From the NCBI GenBank assembly GCA_023488905.1, contig JAMDCQ010000014.1:34025-98024 (forward strand): a stretch of DNA of 64,000 nt. The letters run 5' to 3'. This DNA comes from Candidatus Bathyarchaeota archaeon. GTDB lineage: Archaea > Thermoproteota > Bathyarchaeia > Bathyarchaeales > Bathycorpusculaceae. The translations under genes and the position numbers were made by a program. The notes beneath the pieces were generated by a model, which saw nothing but the letters and a program-made list of their open reading frames with translations, made no database searches and was not told the DNA's origin. Numbering within the stretch: the first letter of the stretch is position 1; the number at the start of each line of letters is the position of its first letter. Below are positions 7,692 to 16,183 of this stretch, one piece after another.

Positions 7692-9518
7692 GTGTTTCAA
7701 CTGCCGTTCGAAAGAATCTTGCTTGTAAAGCCCTCTGGTCGAAAAGGCTTGAGTTTCGCTTTTGACTTGATACCTCTAGGTCTAGAATATATAGCAGCAT
7801 CTATCCAAGACGCTGTTGATCAAGTAAGCATTGTTGACATGGAGCTGGATCAAAGAAGCTTCCAGGAATGCCTCGATTTTTACAGTCCAGACCTAGTTGG
7901 CATTTCGTTGTCTGCAACTGAACATAACCAAACGCTCCGTTTGGCGAAGGCAGCTAAGAATTACGGTGCCACCACAGTTGTAGGTGGGTATCACCCCACG
8001 AGTGTTCCTGACTTGATGCTTTCCTACCCGCAAATCGATGTCGTTGTCCGTGGGGAAGGGGAACAAACCATGCGGGAACTTGTGGAGCAGGGCACTCCGC
8101 AAGGAGTTTTGGGTGCGTCTTACAAGCAGAGCGGAAGAATAATTCACAATAAGGATAGACCAAGAAGTGAGAACTTGGACAGTATCCCCTTTCCAGCTCG
8201 GCGTTTAAGGCAGTATCCCTACAAAAGCGCAGACCGCACAACCGACTGCGATGTACTGATGATGTCTAGGGGGTGCCATGGGTTATGCAGTTTCTGCTGC
8301 GAACCCAGCATGAGCGATGGCTGTTCACGGTGTCGTTCACCAGAAAACGTCATGAAAGAAATCCTTGAGATGGCAAAATTCCATGCAAATAAACCTGTAA
8401 GTGTTATGTTTGCCGACCCCAACTTCATCGGAAACCCAAGACAGGTTGAACGCCTTTGCGACTTGATAATGGCGCATGACTTGAACATAGAATTCGGGGC
8501 ATTAGTAAGAGCCGATATGATGGCAAATAATCCCCGTATAGTACGAAAGATGTGTCAAGCAGGCATTGTTAAATTCGAAATGGGTATTGAAAGCCCCAAC
8601 GCGAAGGATTTAGCGTCAACTAAAAAAGGTGTAGCTACAAAGTTCCATAAGCAGGCGGTTAAAAACATTCGTGAATACGGTGGCAGAGCAGGAGGCACAT
8701 TCGTTATAGGTCTCCCCGACCAGACCGAAGACGAAATCAAAACTTTTCCTGTTTACGCTAAAGAGATTGGTTTAACAGCTACCGCTTTTGGAATCGCTAC
8801 ACCTTTCCCGGGCACAGAATTCTATTCTGAACTCGATGTACAAGGGCTAATCTTTGAGACCAACTGGGACAACTTCGATGAGATGCACTCCGTCTTCAAA
8901 ACTAACCATCTAACAAAAGAGACAATTGAAGAGTTAGCGACCTACTGCATGGCAAAGTTCTGGAATTTAGACACCTTTATTGACCACGAATTTGTATCTC
9001 AAAAAAGAACCCTTAGAAAGAAGCCGATAGTGGATTTTGTTAAAGAACGCTCACTAAATCTTGGGTTCATGTCGAATAATGGCAATGAGTTACAAAAGGA
9101 CAACTTCCACCAGCACGTAAAGACGTTTCTTGAGGCGTATGTAGATCCCCGCGTAGAATCCTATACCCGATCAGTGGAAGTCCACGAGGTACTGGAGATT
9201 TCGAGAGTTCTTCGCCTTCTTGGTCCTCAAAAGGTTCAATGTACACTAAACCTTGACGAAACCGCAGTTAGTTTCGTGTTCAAAACTACTGGGAAAAGCG
9301 TTGAGTACATACAGGTGGCTCATGGAAGAGTGGATGATTCTACCATAAACTTGGATGTGGACTTGAATTGGCTCCTTGCACCGTCTACTTTGAATCTGCT
9401 CAAGACGCCTGCTTACTTATTCCAGAACAATTTGAGCGTCAAGAAGCTGTGGAGCACTTTTAGGCTTTTTGTTGCTGTGGGATCGGAGTTCTTGGTTTCA
9501 GTTCTTCCCGGAAAATAA
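7692..9518 (+). CDS. B12-binding radical SAM enzyme, class B type
   Basis: The N-terminal cobalamin-binding Rossmann domain (about residues 8-140) contains DLIPLGLEYIAAS, GISLSATEH and VGGYHPTS. It is followed by the radical SAM barrel with the cluster motif CHGLCSFCC (CxxxCxxC) near residue 197 and EMGIESPN plus IGLPDQTEDE later. A C-terminal region of about 150 residues is not recognised and may be a small lipid-carrier-like fold. Relatives methylate, cyclise or couple lipids, hopanoids and tetrapyrroles; the substrate here is unknown. GAGGT lies seven bases before the GTG at 7692; the TTG just before it is an alternative. It stands alone with no pathway genes beside it. Confidence 0.8.
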   Translation: MFQLPFERILLVKPSGRKGLSFAFDLIPLGLEYIAASIQDAVDQVSIVDMELDQRSFQECLDFYSPDLVGISLSATEHNQTLRLAKAAKNYGATTVVGGYHPTSVPDLMLSYPQIDVVVRGEGEQTMRELVEQGTPQGVLGASYKQSGRIIHNKDRPRSENLDSIPFPARRLRQYPYKSADRTTDCDVLMMSRGCHGLCSFCCEPSMSDGCSRCRSPENVMKEILEMAKFHANKPVSVMFADPNFIGNPRQVERLCDLIMAHDLNIEFGALVRADMMANNPRIVRKMCQAGIVKFEMGIESPNAKDLASTKKGVATKFHKQAVKNIREYGGRAGGTFVIGLPDQTEDEIKTFPVYAKEIGLTATAFGIATPFPGTEFYSELDVQGLIFETNWDNFDEMHSVFKTNHLTKETIEELATYCMAKFWNLDTFIDHEFVSQKRTLRKKPIVDFVKERSLNLGFMSNNGNELQKDNFHQHVKTFLEAYVDPRVESYTRSVEVHEVLEISRVLRLLGPQKVQCTLNLDETAVSFVFKTTGKSVEYIQVAHGRVDDSTINLDVDLNWLLAPSTLNLLKTPAYLFQNNLSVKKLWSTFRLFVAVGSEFLVSVLPGK

Positions 9519-9556
9519 CAGAACGCTAAGTATTCTCTACTCCAATGTTGCCTTAC

Positions 9557-9823
9557 CAGTAGATCAAAATTTTGTTCTGTACTCTTTATGTGGGTGTTTT
9601 GGTTTACGGCACACCACACGTCCGCTTGAGGCTGACGTTGCTTTTTGGGATTGCAACGTTTCTCCATTTCTGTTTCGGTGTGGGCTGTTCGATTTCCACC
9701 ACAAGAACAACATACCTCCATATTGAAACCCCCGCCATGTGAATGTGAAACCATGTATCGACTACTTTTTTCTTCCACAAGGATCAAACAACCCTAACCA
9801 GACCAACAAACCAACCTCTACTG
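9557..9823 (+). repeat. MITE-like element copy 1 (267 bp)
   Basis: The element begins CAGTAGATCAAAATTTTG, ends with the complement CTACTG, and is flanked on both sides by TTAC (9553-9556 and 9824-9827), a perfect 4-bp target duplication. The interior matches the copies at 46074 (inverted) and 50973, for example GGTTTACGGCACACCACAC and GTGAATGTGAAACCATG. No transposase is encoded. Confidence 0.85.
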
Positions 9824-9857
9824 TTACGTGTCTTTGAAGCGGTTTACTATTTTAAGT

Positions 9858-10775
9858 CTAGTTATTTAGTGAATGACGATTTTTTTTGTGAAAGAGCAGC
9901 GGTAAACCAACAAGGGGCAGTGACAAGAGCCATAGGTCGAGGTTGTGTCCCAAGAACCACGCATACCATTCATTCCAACCGCCAAAGAAAATCCACGTCA
10001 AATAGTTCCATAAGAAGTATAAGCCTAAAGATAGCAAGATGGCTCCGATGGGTCTCAACTCGAGTTCTTCCATTTGTTGGATGTTAGCTGATTTTCCTGC
10101 ATAGTACGTCGTGAATAATGCTAAGGTTAGCAATCCTGCTATTGTCAGGACTGAACTAACCATGGCTTCAGGATACGAGAACAGATACCCTGTACCTTTA
10201 TCAATTATAGTGGTCATCCACATACCAGAATTACTCAGCCAAAAAGATAGCACATAGAGTATGCCCGCAATGTACGCCCATTTCAACGGCTCTTTGATGG
10301 GACGTTTTGGATTAAGTTTGTAAGCTAAAATGAACAGGGAAACGGATATTCCTATTGAGGAGACCAAGCAGGGGATTCCCGTTGTCAACAACAAACTAGT
10401 ATTGAATTCTCCTTGTGTTGGAGAAATGCCCCATATTCCAGATGGCAGTAGCCCTATCCAATACAACCCTTCAAAAACTAGAACCGCTCTCAGCAGCTTG
10501 TTAGTGGTTGCTGGAGGTAGCCCTTTTTTGATGAAGTACAAAATTACAGCCGACACCGTGATGATGCTGGCTATGAATCTAAATATTAAAAACACATAGG
10601 CCGAGATGTCAGTGATGAATATCCAAGATGCTACTTGTGGATTATTTGCTCCAATGTACTCCCATTCGCCGATCCATGAGAGAACAAAGGTCGCATGCAG
10701 TGTAAACAGGAAGTATGCGATAGCTACTATGAGTAAGCCTACTTTTAGTGGAGTGACAAATTTCTGTTCCGACAA
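9858..10775 (-). CDS. Polytopic membrane protein, unknown function
   Basis: The 305-residue protein has about eight predicted transmembrane helices (for example GLLIVAIAYFLFTLHATFVL near residue 13 and VLTIAGLLTLALFTTYYAG near 208). Many aromatic residues occur in the last third (WNYLTWIFFGGWNEWYAWFLG), and the C-terminus is basic. No transporter or enzyme signature is recognised. It starts at a TTG and is transcribed away from the small membrane protein gene to the right. MITE copy 1 lies 34 bp beyond its 3' end. The sequence shows an integral membrane protein and nothing more specific. Confidence 0.65.
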   Translation of the reverse strand: MSEQKFVTPLKVGLLIVAIAYFLFTLHATFVLSWIGEWEYIGANNPQVASWIFITDISAYVFLIFRFIASIITVSAVILYFIKKGLPPATTNKLLRAVLVFEGLYWIGLLPSGIWGISPTQGEFNTSLLLTTGIPCLVSSIGISVSLFILAYKLNPKRPIKEPLKWAYIAGILYVLSFWLSNSGMWMTTIIDKGTGYLFSYPEAMVSSVLTIAGLLTLALFTTYYAGKSANIQQMEELELRPIGAILLSLGLYFLWNYLTWIFFGGWNEWYAWFLGHNLDLWLLSLPLVGLPLLFHKKNRHSLNN

Positions 10776-10899
10776 AACTGCCCAAGCCTCAATTGTATTT
10801 CGTGGTGTACTGTATATTATCCTTGCGGTTCAACGTCCGCTTGGTATGGTTAGTGTTAAATAGCCCTAACCCCTAAAATGCTAGTGCAGAGGGCTTAGC

Positions 10900-11130
10900 T
10901 TGGAGACAACAGATAAGGGCTTATCAAAACTTTTGTTCGCCGTAGAAGGCGTCGGCGCAGCTTTCGTCGGCATATTCTTAGCTGCGTACCTTGGCGGCTT
11001 GTTTGTGGTTCCGCAAACGACGGTTTTCCATTCTGACCCCACCATAAGATTGGCTTTGACTGTTCTGGGCGCGGCACTGCTGATACTTGTCTTGGTCACT
11101 GTCGTTATTTCAATCGTCAAAAGAAAGTAG
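10900..11130 (+). CDS. Small two-helix membrane protein
   Basis: The 76-residue protein has two hydrophobic segments (VGAAFVGIFLAAYLGGLFVV and LALTVLGAALLILVLVTVVI) joined by a short polar loop, with a KRK tail. The TTG start at 10900 is preceded by AGAGGG at a suitable distance, which supports real translation. A TTAAATAG box lies about 40 bases upstream. The family is not recognised. Confidence 0.65.
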   Translation: METTDKGLSKLLFAVEGVGAAFVGIFLAAYLGGLFVVPQTTVFHSDPTIRLALTVLGAALLILVLVTVVISIVKRK

Positions 11131-11218
11131 TGCACCCACCTATCTTGTATTTGCTTTTGTCTCCCAAACTTTCTAATGTCTAATAGGTTAAGCGGTTTAA
11201 CTTAGCCACAGATACTTC

Positions 11219-11860
11219 TCATAAGCTGCAGTTCGTGAAGTTTTGGCGTTCGCCATTTTTGAACACGTAGACTGTGCCGATGGCGGAGAGTTCGCCGTTT
11301 TCGCTGACAAGCGCGGATTTGGAGGGCACAGCAAAAATCGTCTCCTTCAAAGAAAACCGCTTAAGCACGTCGTCTCTGTTGCTTCGATAATGCGCTTTCA
11401 TGGTTATGTCAACCAATCCTAAGCCTTCGACGATTTTGGGCTTTTGGTTGCTTCGGCAAGTCGTTAAGCATTTGCTGCATAGCGCCAGCGCCCCAGCACT
11501 GCGTCCAACTATGACGCCGCGGTAACCTCTAAGCTGCCCCTCGAGGCGTATGTTTTTGATTCGCTCGATTAATGCGCTGGTTTGTCCGCCTGTCAGGTAG
11601 ACAAGGTCGGAGCCCGCGATTTTTTTGGTGTGGTCCTCTAAGTGGTCGTACTCGGCGAATTCGACGTTTTCCGCGCCTAAACTGCGAAAATAGTCTGTTA
11701 GGAGTTTGCGTTTTTGGTAGTTACGGTCGAACCCAGCGTTTGCCCACGGAAGCACCAAGATGTTTGGGTGCCCGCCTGCGTCTGCGAAGGCTTGGGCGTT
11801 GATGTGTTGGGCGCTTCTGTGGTGGACGTTTTCCCCACCGATGAGATACAGCTTAGGCAT
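11219..11860 (-). CDS. Peptidase S51 (dipeptidase E / cyanophycinase-like)
   Basis: This cytosolic 213-residue serine peptidase has the family's alpha/beta layout: LYLIGGEN at the N-terminus, YLTGGQTSALIERI near residue 90, and the nucleophile elbow GRSAGALAL near residue 120. S51 enzymes hydrolyse Asp-Xaa dipeptides or related substrates. A His near residue 155 (KAHYRSNRDD) could serve the triad; I cannot verify the complete triad. The gene is divergent from the RHH-like gene at 11908 with only 47 bp between them. Confidence 0.8.
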   Translation of the reverse strand: MPKLYLIGGENVHHRSAQHINAQAFADAGGHPNILVLPWANAGFDRNYQKRKLLTDYFRSLGAENVEFAEYDHLEDHTKKIAGSDLVYLTGGQTSALIERIKNIRLEGQLRGYRGVIVGRSAGALALCSKCLTTCRSNQKPKIVEGLGLVDITMKAHYRSNRDDVLKRFSLKETIFAVPSKSALVSENGELSAIGTVYVFKNGERQNFTNCSL

Positions 11861-11907
11861 GGCAAAGACATGGTGGAAGTGGGATTAAAACTGGCTGTTA
11901 CGATAGG

Positions 11908-12090
11908 ATGGCTGCAAACGGGAAAGTTCAGGTTCAAGTGGAATTTGAAGGCGAATCGCTCAATAAAGTTGAAGCGCTGAAAAAGTACTATGGCGTTGAG
12001 AGCGATGCTGAGCTCGTGAGGGTTTTAGTTAACGAGAAGGCTCGACAGCTTAACGTCGGTCCAGTGGAGGCTATTACAAATGATAGCTAA
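11908..12090 (+). CDS. Small ribbon-helix-helix-like protein
   Basis: The 60-residue protein has one beta strand (KVQVQVEFEGES) and two helices (LNKVEALKKYYG, DAELVRVLVNEKARQLN), the expected outline of a ribbon-helix-helix DNA-binding dimer such as many antitoxins. It overlaps the downstream gene by 11 bases, so the two are translationally coupled. The fold call is by secondary-structure pattern only. Confidence 0.6.
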   Translation: MAANGKVQVQVEFEGESLNKVEALKKYYGVESDAELVRVLVNEKARQLNVGPVEAITNDS

Positions 12091-12529
12091 TGATGCCGCC
12101 AACAAGTTGCCTGAAGAGCTCAGGGAAAATTACAAGGGGCATGCGCGTAAGGGTTCAGCTGTTATCGAGAGCCTCAAGGTTGCGGCGGCGCTAAAGTTGT
12201 GGTGTGATAGGGGTTATCGTGAGATGGGGTTTGAGGTATCGTCTGATCTTGGCGGAAAAACGTTTCACATTGACGTTGTGGCGCGGGATGAGAAGGGTAT
12301 GGTTGGCGTTGAGTGCATAAATAGCCCCCATTTAGGGTGGCTACGCTGGCGGGTAGCGCAGTTACGCCGCAGCCTACCTGAGGGCAGTTACCTGGTGGTT
12401 ATTTTTCCCTTTGGCTTGGATGAGCGACACATCGATAGGGCGGTAGAGTTGGTTGACGAGGTCTGGGTAACTGGAGAGGACGGCAGGGTTGAGCGAATGA
12501 TGTGCATGTCCGTCTTCCACAAGGGTTGA
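12080..12529 (+). CDS. Possible PD-(D/E)XK-fold protein downstream of RHH gene
   Basis: The 149-residue protein has a helix (VIESLKVAAALKLWCDRGY) followed by strands FHIDVVARDEKGMVGVEC. This helix and hairpin with an Asp at the start of one strand and Glu-x-Cys in the next recalls the restriction-endonuclease-like core, although Cys replaces the usual Lys, so it may be inactive. The remainder is a Rossmann-like alternation (SYLVVIFPFGLDERHIDRA). Coupling to an RHH-like gene suggests a regulator/effector pair, possibly toxin-antitoxin-like, but no toxin family is recognised. Confidence 0.55.
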   Translation: MIANDAANKLPEELRENYKGHARKGSAVIESLKVAAALKLWCDRGYREMGFEVSSDLGGKTFHIDVVARDEKGMVGVECINSPHLGWLRWRVAQLRRSLPEGSYLVVIFPFGLDERHIDRAVELVDEVWVTGEDGRVERMMCMSVFHKG

Positions 12530-12650
12530 AGAGGTTGCTACAAGTGCAGAAGACCAATGCATTCAGCATGTAATTACAAAAACAAGCCAGAATCAGGCGG
12601 GTTTGAATGCTTAAATACTCTTCCGCCCCACGAAATTTGAGTGGAGCATT

Positions 12651-13099
12651 TTGGATAAAATCGTTTTCTTCCCCATCGGCTACGTAAAAACTGACGCCGT
12701 CGGCGACCAAGTCAAAGATGGTGCGGTGGTTTCGCAGATTGTTTTGCAGCCTGAACTCGTCGAAGGCTTATAGATGGTTTGGTGGGTTTTTCGCATCTGT
12801 TTGTGCTCTTCTACCTAAACCAAGTCACCAAAGAACCGCTGATGCCACTGAAGATTCATCCCAAACGCCGAGCCGACCTGCCCCTAACAGGCATATTCGC
12901 GACCCGAACCATGCTTCGCCCAAACCCCATCGGCCTAACAATAGTTGAACTCCTAAAAGTGGATGGGAGCGTTTTGACTGTTCGGGGTTTAGACGCCTTC
13001 GATGGCACGCCCGTCTTAGATATTAAGCCCTATGACCCGTGGGATACTCCGCAGGGTGCCCAAGCGCCCGCGTGGTGGCGGAAACTCTACGAAACCTAA
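12651..13099 (+). pseudogene. trmO: TrmO/TsaA-like tRNA methyltransferase, single frameshift
   Basis: TrmO methylates N6 of threonylcarbamoyl-adenosine 37 in tRNA using SAM. The first frame (TTG 12651, GTGGAG upstream, TATA-like TTAAATA at 12611) gives KIVFFPIGYVKTD and ends EGL at a TAG (12771-12773). The rest continues in the -1 frame as DGLVGFSHLFVLFYL, RPNPIGLTIVELL and LDIKPYDPWD, all family motifs. One missing base near 12767-12772 explains the break. Everything else is intact and of normal length, so this is either a sequencing error, a recent mutation or recoding. Confidence 0.8.
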
Positions 13100-13596
13100 A
13101 GCAACTCGCCGACGCCATAGCGGTCATCAACCGCTTTGAGCAGAGCTTTGCGTAGTTCCTCGCCTTCCAAATCGTATGCCCTGATTTTCTCAACCTCGCC
13201 CGCTAAAGCCTCATCGTGGACCACGTCGCGGAGCCAATTCTCAAAGTCCCCACGGTAAACGTGAAAACCAAGCGAGTCCGAGACAACCTGCTTAATCAAC
13301 CGATAAAACTCTTCTATGGAGTGGGCGCTAAAACCCAGCGGCTTATCCACCGTCAGAAAGAAGCGAAACGCCTTCTCCTCTAGAACAGCGGCGGTGATTT
13401 TCAGTGCGTTTTTGCCTTTCTCAGTTATTGAATATCCAGCCCCAACTTTGTGCAAGAAGCCTTCTTGCGCTAGTTGCTGCATTTCTACGATGGTTTCGTT
13501 GGGGGTTAGGTTTAGGTTGTGGGAGAAGGTGGTGAAGTCGATTCTGCAGGTGGCTTCGTTCATGGTTTTTAGGATTTTGAGTTGGGTGTCTTTCAA
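13096..13596 (-). CDS. Winged-helix protein with DUF5752-like C-terminal domain
   Basis: The first 75 residues form a winged helix (LKILKTMNEATCRIDFTTFS, GFLHKVGAGYSITEKGKNAL). A domain follows containing FRFFLTVDKPLGFSAHSIEEFYRLI and SLGFHVYRGDFENWLRDVV, which I recall as the DUF5752-type domain seen in archaeal proteins. It probably acts as a transcription regulator or adaptor. It converges with the trmO-like gene, overlapping its end by four bases. Confidence 0.65.
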   Translation of the reverse strand: MKDTQLKILKTMNEATCRIDFTTFSHNLNLTPNETIVEMQQLAQEGFLHKVGAGYSITEKGKNALKITAAVLEEKAFRFFLTVDKPLGFSAHSIEEFYRLIKQVVSDSLGFHVYRGDFENWLRDVVHDEALAGEVEKIRAYDLEGEELRKALLKAVDDRYGVGELL

Positions 13597-13694
13597 GAAA
13601 GGTCGCCTCTACATCTAAGGAATGTGAGCGGCAAATAAATGTGTTAATGCCCAACTGCTGAGGCTTCTGAAGGACAGAAACAAAAAGCCCGCGC

Positions 13695-14423
13695 TTAACT
13701 CTTCGAAGCAGCCGCTTTAATGTAGCCCTCAAACGCCTCTTCCGAAAGCATCTCCATCTTCTTTGACGCGGCCGGAATCACGGCAATCTTTATTCTAAGG
13801 GGCAATTGCCTCGCTTCTAGGGCCTTCACCAAACACTTTACAGCAAGCTCGATGCTTTTTTGCAGAGATAAATCCTCTTTGTATTCTTCTTTGAGTATTG
13901 CTAGAGCGGTTTCTTTTCCTCCGCCTGCTGCGGTGGCTTTGTAGGGGCGGTAGGTTCCGCTTGGATGAGTCGCCAAAACATGTGCGCCTGTTTTGTCAAC
14001 TCCGCCCAGAATCATGGCTACGCCGAAGGGTCGTCCGCCGCCGTGCTGGGTGTAGGTGTGTTGGGTGTCGCATATTTTTCCTGTTAGAACTTCGACGTCT
14101 ATGGGTTCGTCGTAGGTTAGTTTGTTTCTCTGCGCGTCGAGGCGTGCTTGGTCAATTAGGATTCTGGCGTCTGAACTTAAGCCGACGATGGCTGCGCCGA
14201 GGTGGCTGTCTACGCGGAAAATCTTCCAAGAGCTGCCTTCTTCTTCGAGGGGCTCCACGTTTTCCTCTGAACCCAAAACCACGCCTTCAGGACATTGGAT
14301 GCCCACTATGGTGGCGCCGCGGTTGACTAGCTCCATTGCGTATTCTACTTGGAAAAGTCGCCCGTCAGGCGAGAAAACGGTGTGTGCATGATCGTATGCT
14401 CCGGGTGATGCAAACGCAGACAT
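13695..14423 (-). CDS. psmA: 20S proteasome alpha subunit
   Basis: Alpha subunits form the outer heptameric rings that gate the proteasome. The signature YDHAHTVFSPDGRLFQVEYA near the N-terminus is nearly canonical, followed by the core NRGATIVGIQCPEGVVLGSE and GVDKTGAHVLATHPSGTYRPYKA. Length (242) is normal. I start at the ATG at 14423 because a GAGG lies 11 bases before it and the family begins just before this point; a longer in-frame reading to 14501 adds no homologous residues. It is divergent from cutA. Confidence 0.93.
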   Translation of the reverse strand: MSAFASPGAYDHAHTVFSPDGRLFQVEYAMELVNRGATIVGIQCPEGVVLGSEENVEPLEEEGSSWKIFRVDSHLGAAIVGLSSDARILIDQARLDAQRNKLTYDEPIDVEVLTGKICDTQHTYTQHGGGRPFGVAMILGGVDKTGAHVLATHPSGTYRPYKATAAGGGKETALAILKEEYKEDLSLQKSIELAVKCLVKALEARQLPLRIKIAVIPAASKKMEMLSEEAFEGYIKAAASKS

Positions 14424-14560
14424 AGAGAGGTCCCTCAATTTTTGGTGTGACCTATAAAATAATCTATGGCTCATATAAGCATACGCTAATTCAACACCCA
14501 AAGCGCCACGGCGACAGGAAGCGTTTTAGCCATCCACCCCAAACATTAACCAGGGATGCT

Positions 14561-14884
14561 ATGGACACTGATTTTATAATTGTTTTAGTCACAACCAAAG
14601 ACAAAGCGGAAGCAGAGAAAATCAGCCAAACCCTCCTCGACGAAAAATTGATCGCCTGCGCCAACATCATCAGCCCTGTGGCGTCGTGTTTTCTGTGGGA
14701 GGGCAAAATCGACCGCGCCGAAGAATGTCTAATCGTGATGAAGACGCGCAAGGACTTGTTTGCGGAGTTGGCGGTGCGTGTTAAGGCGCTACATAGTTAT
14801 GAGGTGCCTGAGGTTTTGGCGTTGCCAGTTGTGGATGGCTCGGGGGAGTATCTTGCATGGATTCGGAGATCCCTCAAACAATAG
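14561..14884 (+). CDS. cutA: CutA1-family divalent ion tolerance protein
   Basis: The 107-residue protein matches CutA1 from end to end: FIIVLVTTKDKAEAEKIS, ACANIISPVASCFLWEGKI (the conserved ACxNI and WxGKI), and YEVPEVLALPV. CutA forms trimers of PII-like fold and is tied to copper/divalent metal tolerance, but its precise role is unsettled. The ATG at 14561 has a GGGATG site before it; the longer frame back to 14447 lacks homology. Confidence 0.93.
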   Translation: MDTDFIIVLVTTKDKAEAEKISQTLLDEKLIACANIISPVASCFLWEGKIDRAEECLIVMKTRKDLFAELAVRVKALHSYEVPEVLALPVVDGSGEYLAWIRRSLKQ

Positions 14885-14924
14885 TTGTTGAGTCTCTTTT
14901 TTGCAAAGGCTCGAGAGATTGCAG

Positions 14925-14997
14925 TAGCCCGTGAGAGATTCGAACTCTCGTCGTCGGGTCCAAAGCCCGATATGCTTGACCACTACACCAACGGGCT
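14925..14997 (-). tRNA. tRNA-Gln (anticodon TTG)
   Basis: On the minus strand the acceptor stem AGCCCGT pairs with ACGGGCT, the anticodon stem TCGGG pairs with CCCGA around the loop CTTTGGA (anticodon TTG), and a T-arm GAGAG/CTCTC encloses TTCGAAT. The discriminator is A and CCA is not encoded. A T/A-rich box (about 15023-15031) upstream on the minus strand is a plausible promoter. Confidence 0.93.
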
Positions 14998-15109
14998 GCA
15001 CCCGCCACATTTTATGTGCGGCGTTATTTATTGTTAGAGGTAAAAGGGCACCATTTTGCCTAATAAGCGTTCTTCCAGCGCCGAAGAGAAATATTTCAAC
15101 GAAAGACAA

Positions 15110-16183
15110 TCAGCCTATTAACCTCTTCAGAACTGGCACCTTCTTGAGCGGAACAAGCACAACCAAGCAAATCGCCAGCACCAAACCAACCATCAACGGA
15201 ACCCCCACAATCGAGTTAAGCGTGTTTCCATTCAACGCAAAGCCGAAGAAACCATTCTGAAGGGAATAAATTACCATCATGTGGAAGAGGTAAATTCCCA
15301 GCGTATTTTCGCTAATAACCCTCATAATTCGCTTCCGCCAAGAATGCTCCACAGGCTGACCACAGGGAGTTTTAAATGTGTTCAGCAAAAGAAAGAACGA
15401 AATCGAAGACAGAATCATGGTTGGGCTAAGGTATTCTTGGAAGTAGTAGCTTGTTCCGCCGCCCACGGTTCTTGACATCTGAAAAGTCCCAACCGCAGTC
15501 AACGCAACACCCAAACAAATCAAAGCCACCAAAGTTGACCGCTTCACCCGCACGTTGACGAGGTAAGCGCCCAAAAGGAAGTAACCCACGTATCCGGGGA
15601 TGGCGAATAGGTTGGGGTTGAAATCGTATGGTGTTGCAAGCTGGATTAAGGGCACTAACGAGACGCCCACGAACCACAGCCCCAAGAAGTACTTGAAGAG
15701 TTTATCAGTCATATAGGGCACCATCAAACGTAACAGCGGCGTAAGGAGATAGAGGCCCATGAGCATGTAGAGGTACCAGAACTGGAAATACGGTCCAGTC
15801 AAGATACCCTGCACGATGAAGCCCTGCGTCACCTGCTGTCCTTCAACGTAAATATCCCAGAGGAAATACGCGACCGCCCAAAACACAAACGGCAACCCAA
15901 TTCGGGAGAACCGTTTTTTAAAGAAAACGCCTAAGTCTTCTTTCTTAGGCGGCGCAAGCAACAGGGCTCCAGTCAGCATCACAAAGAGGGGAACGCCCAT
16001 GCGTCCGACGCTTTGGTAGACATCGACTATTACCCATCGCCAAATTTCTAAGTCGTTTATGACTTGGATGGTTAGGTCGTTGGCTGAGTGAAGCAGCAGC
16101 ACGCCTAATATGGCGACTGTTCGGATTAGGTCTACAGGGATTGCTGAGGGGGGTTGTTGGTTCTGTGTTTGCAGGGGGTGCAC
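15110..16183 (-). CDS. Acyltransferase-3 family membrane protein
   Basis: This integral membrane protein of about ten helices (357 residues) opens with PVDLIRTVAILGVLLLHSAN, which carries the catalytic-type R and H of the acyltransferase-3 (OafA/YrhL) family. GVPLFVMLTGALLL and FKKRFSRIGLPFVFW follow, as expected. Such enzymes O-acylate surface sugars or lipids. The start is a GTG. The gene stands alone between tRNA-Gln and the TFB gene. Confidence 0.85.
   Translation of the reverse strand: MHPLQTQNQQPPSAIPVDLIRTVAILGVLLLHSANDLTIQVINDLEIWRWVIVDVYQSVGRMGVPLFVMLTGALLLAPPKKEDLGVFFKKRFSRIGLPFVFWAVAYFLWDIYVEGQQVTQGFIVQGILTGPYFQFWYLYMLMGLYLLTPLLRLMVPYMTDKLFKYFLGLWFVGVSLVPLIQLATPYDFNPNLFAIPGYVGYFLLGAYLVNVRVKRSTLVALICLGVALTAVGTFQMSRTVGGGTSYYFQEYLSPTMILSSISFFLLLNTFKTPCGQPVEHSWRKRIMRVISENTLGIYLFHMMVIYSLQNGFFGFALNGNTLNSIVGVPLMVGLVLAICLVVLVPLKKVPVLKRLIG

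Noticed and set aside
9413-9787. Leftward 124-codon frame over MITE copy 1
   Set aside because: Overlaps the 3' end of the radical SAM gene; only the part inside the element is shared between copies, so it is discussed as part of the repeat instead.
13898-14326. Long Arg/Leu-rich frame antisense to psmA
   Set aside because: Mirror of a strongly supported proteasome gene; composition is an artefact of codon use.
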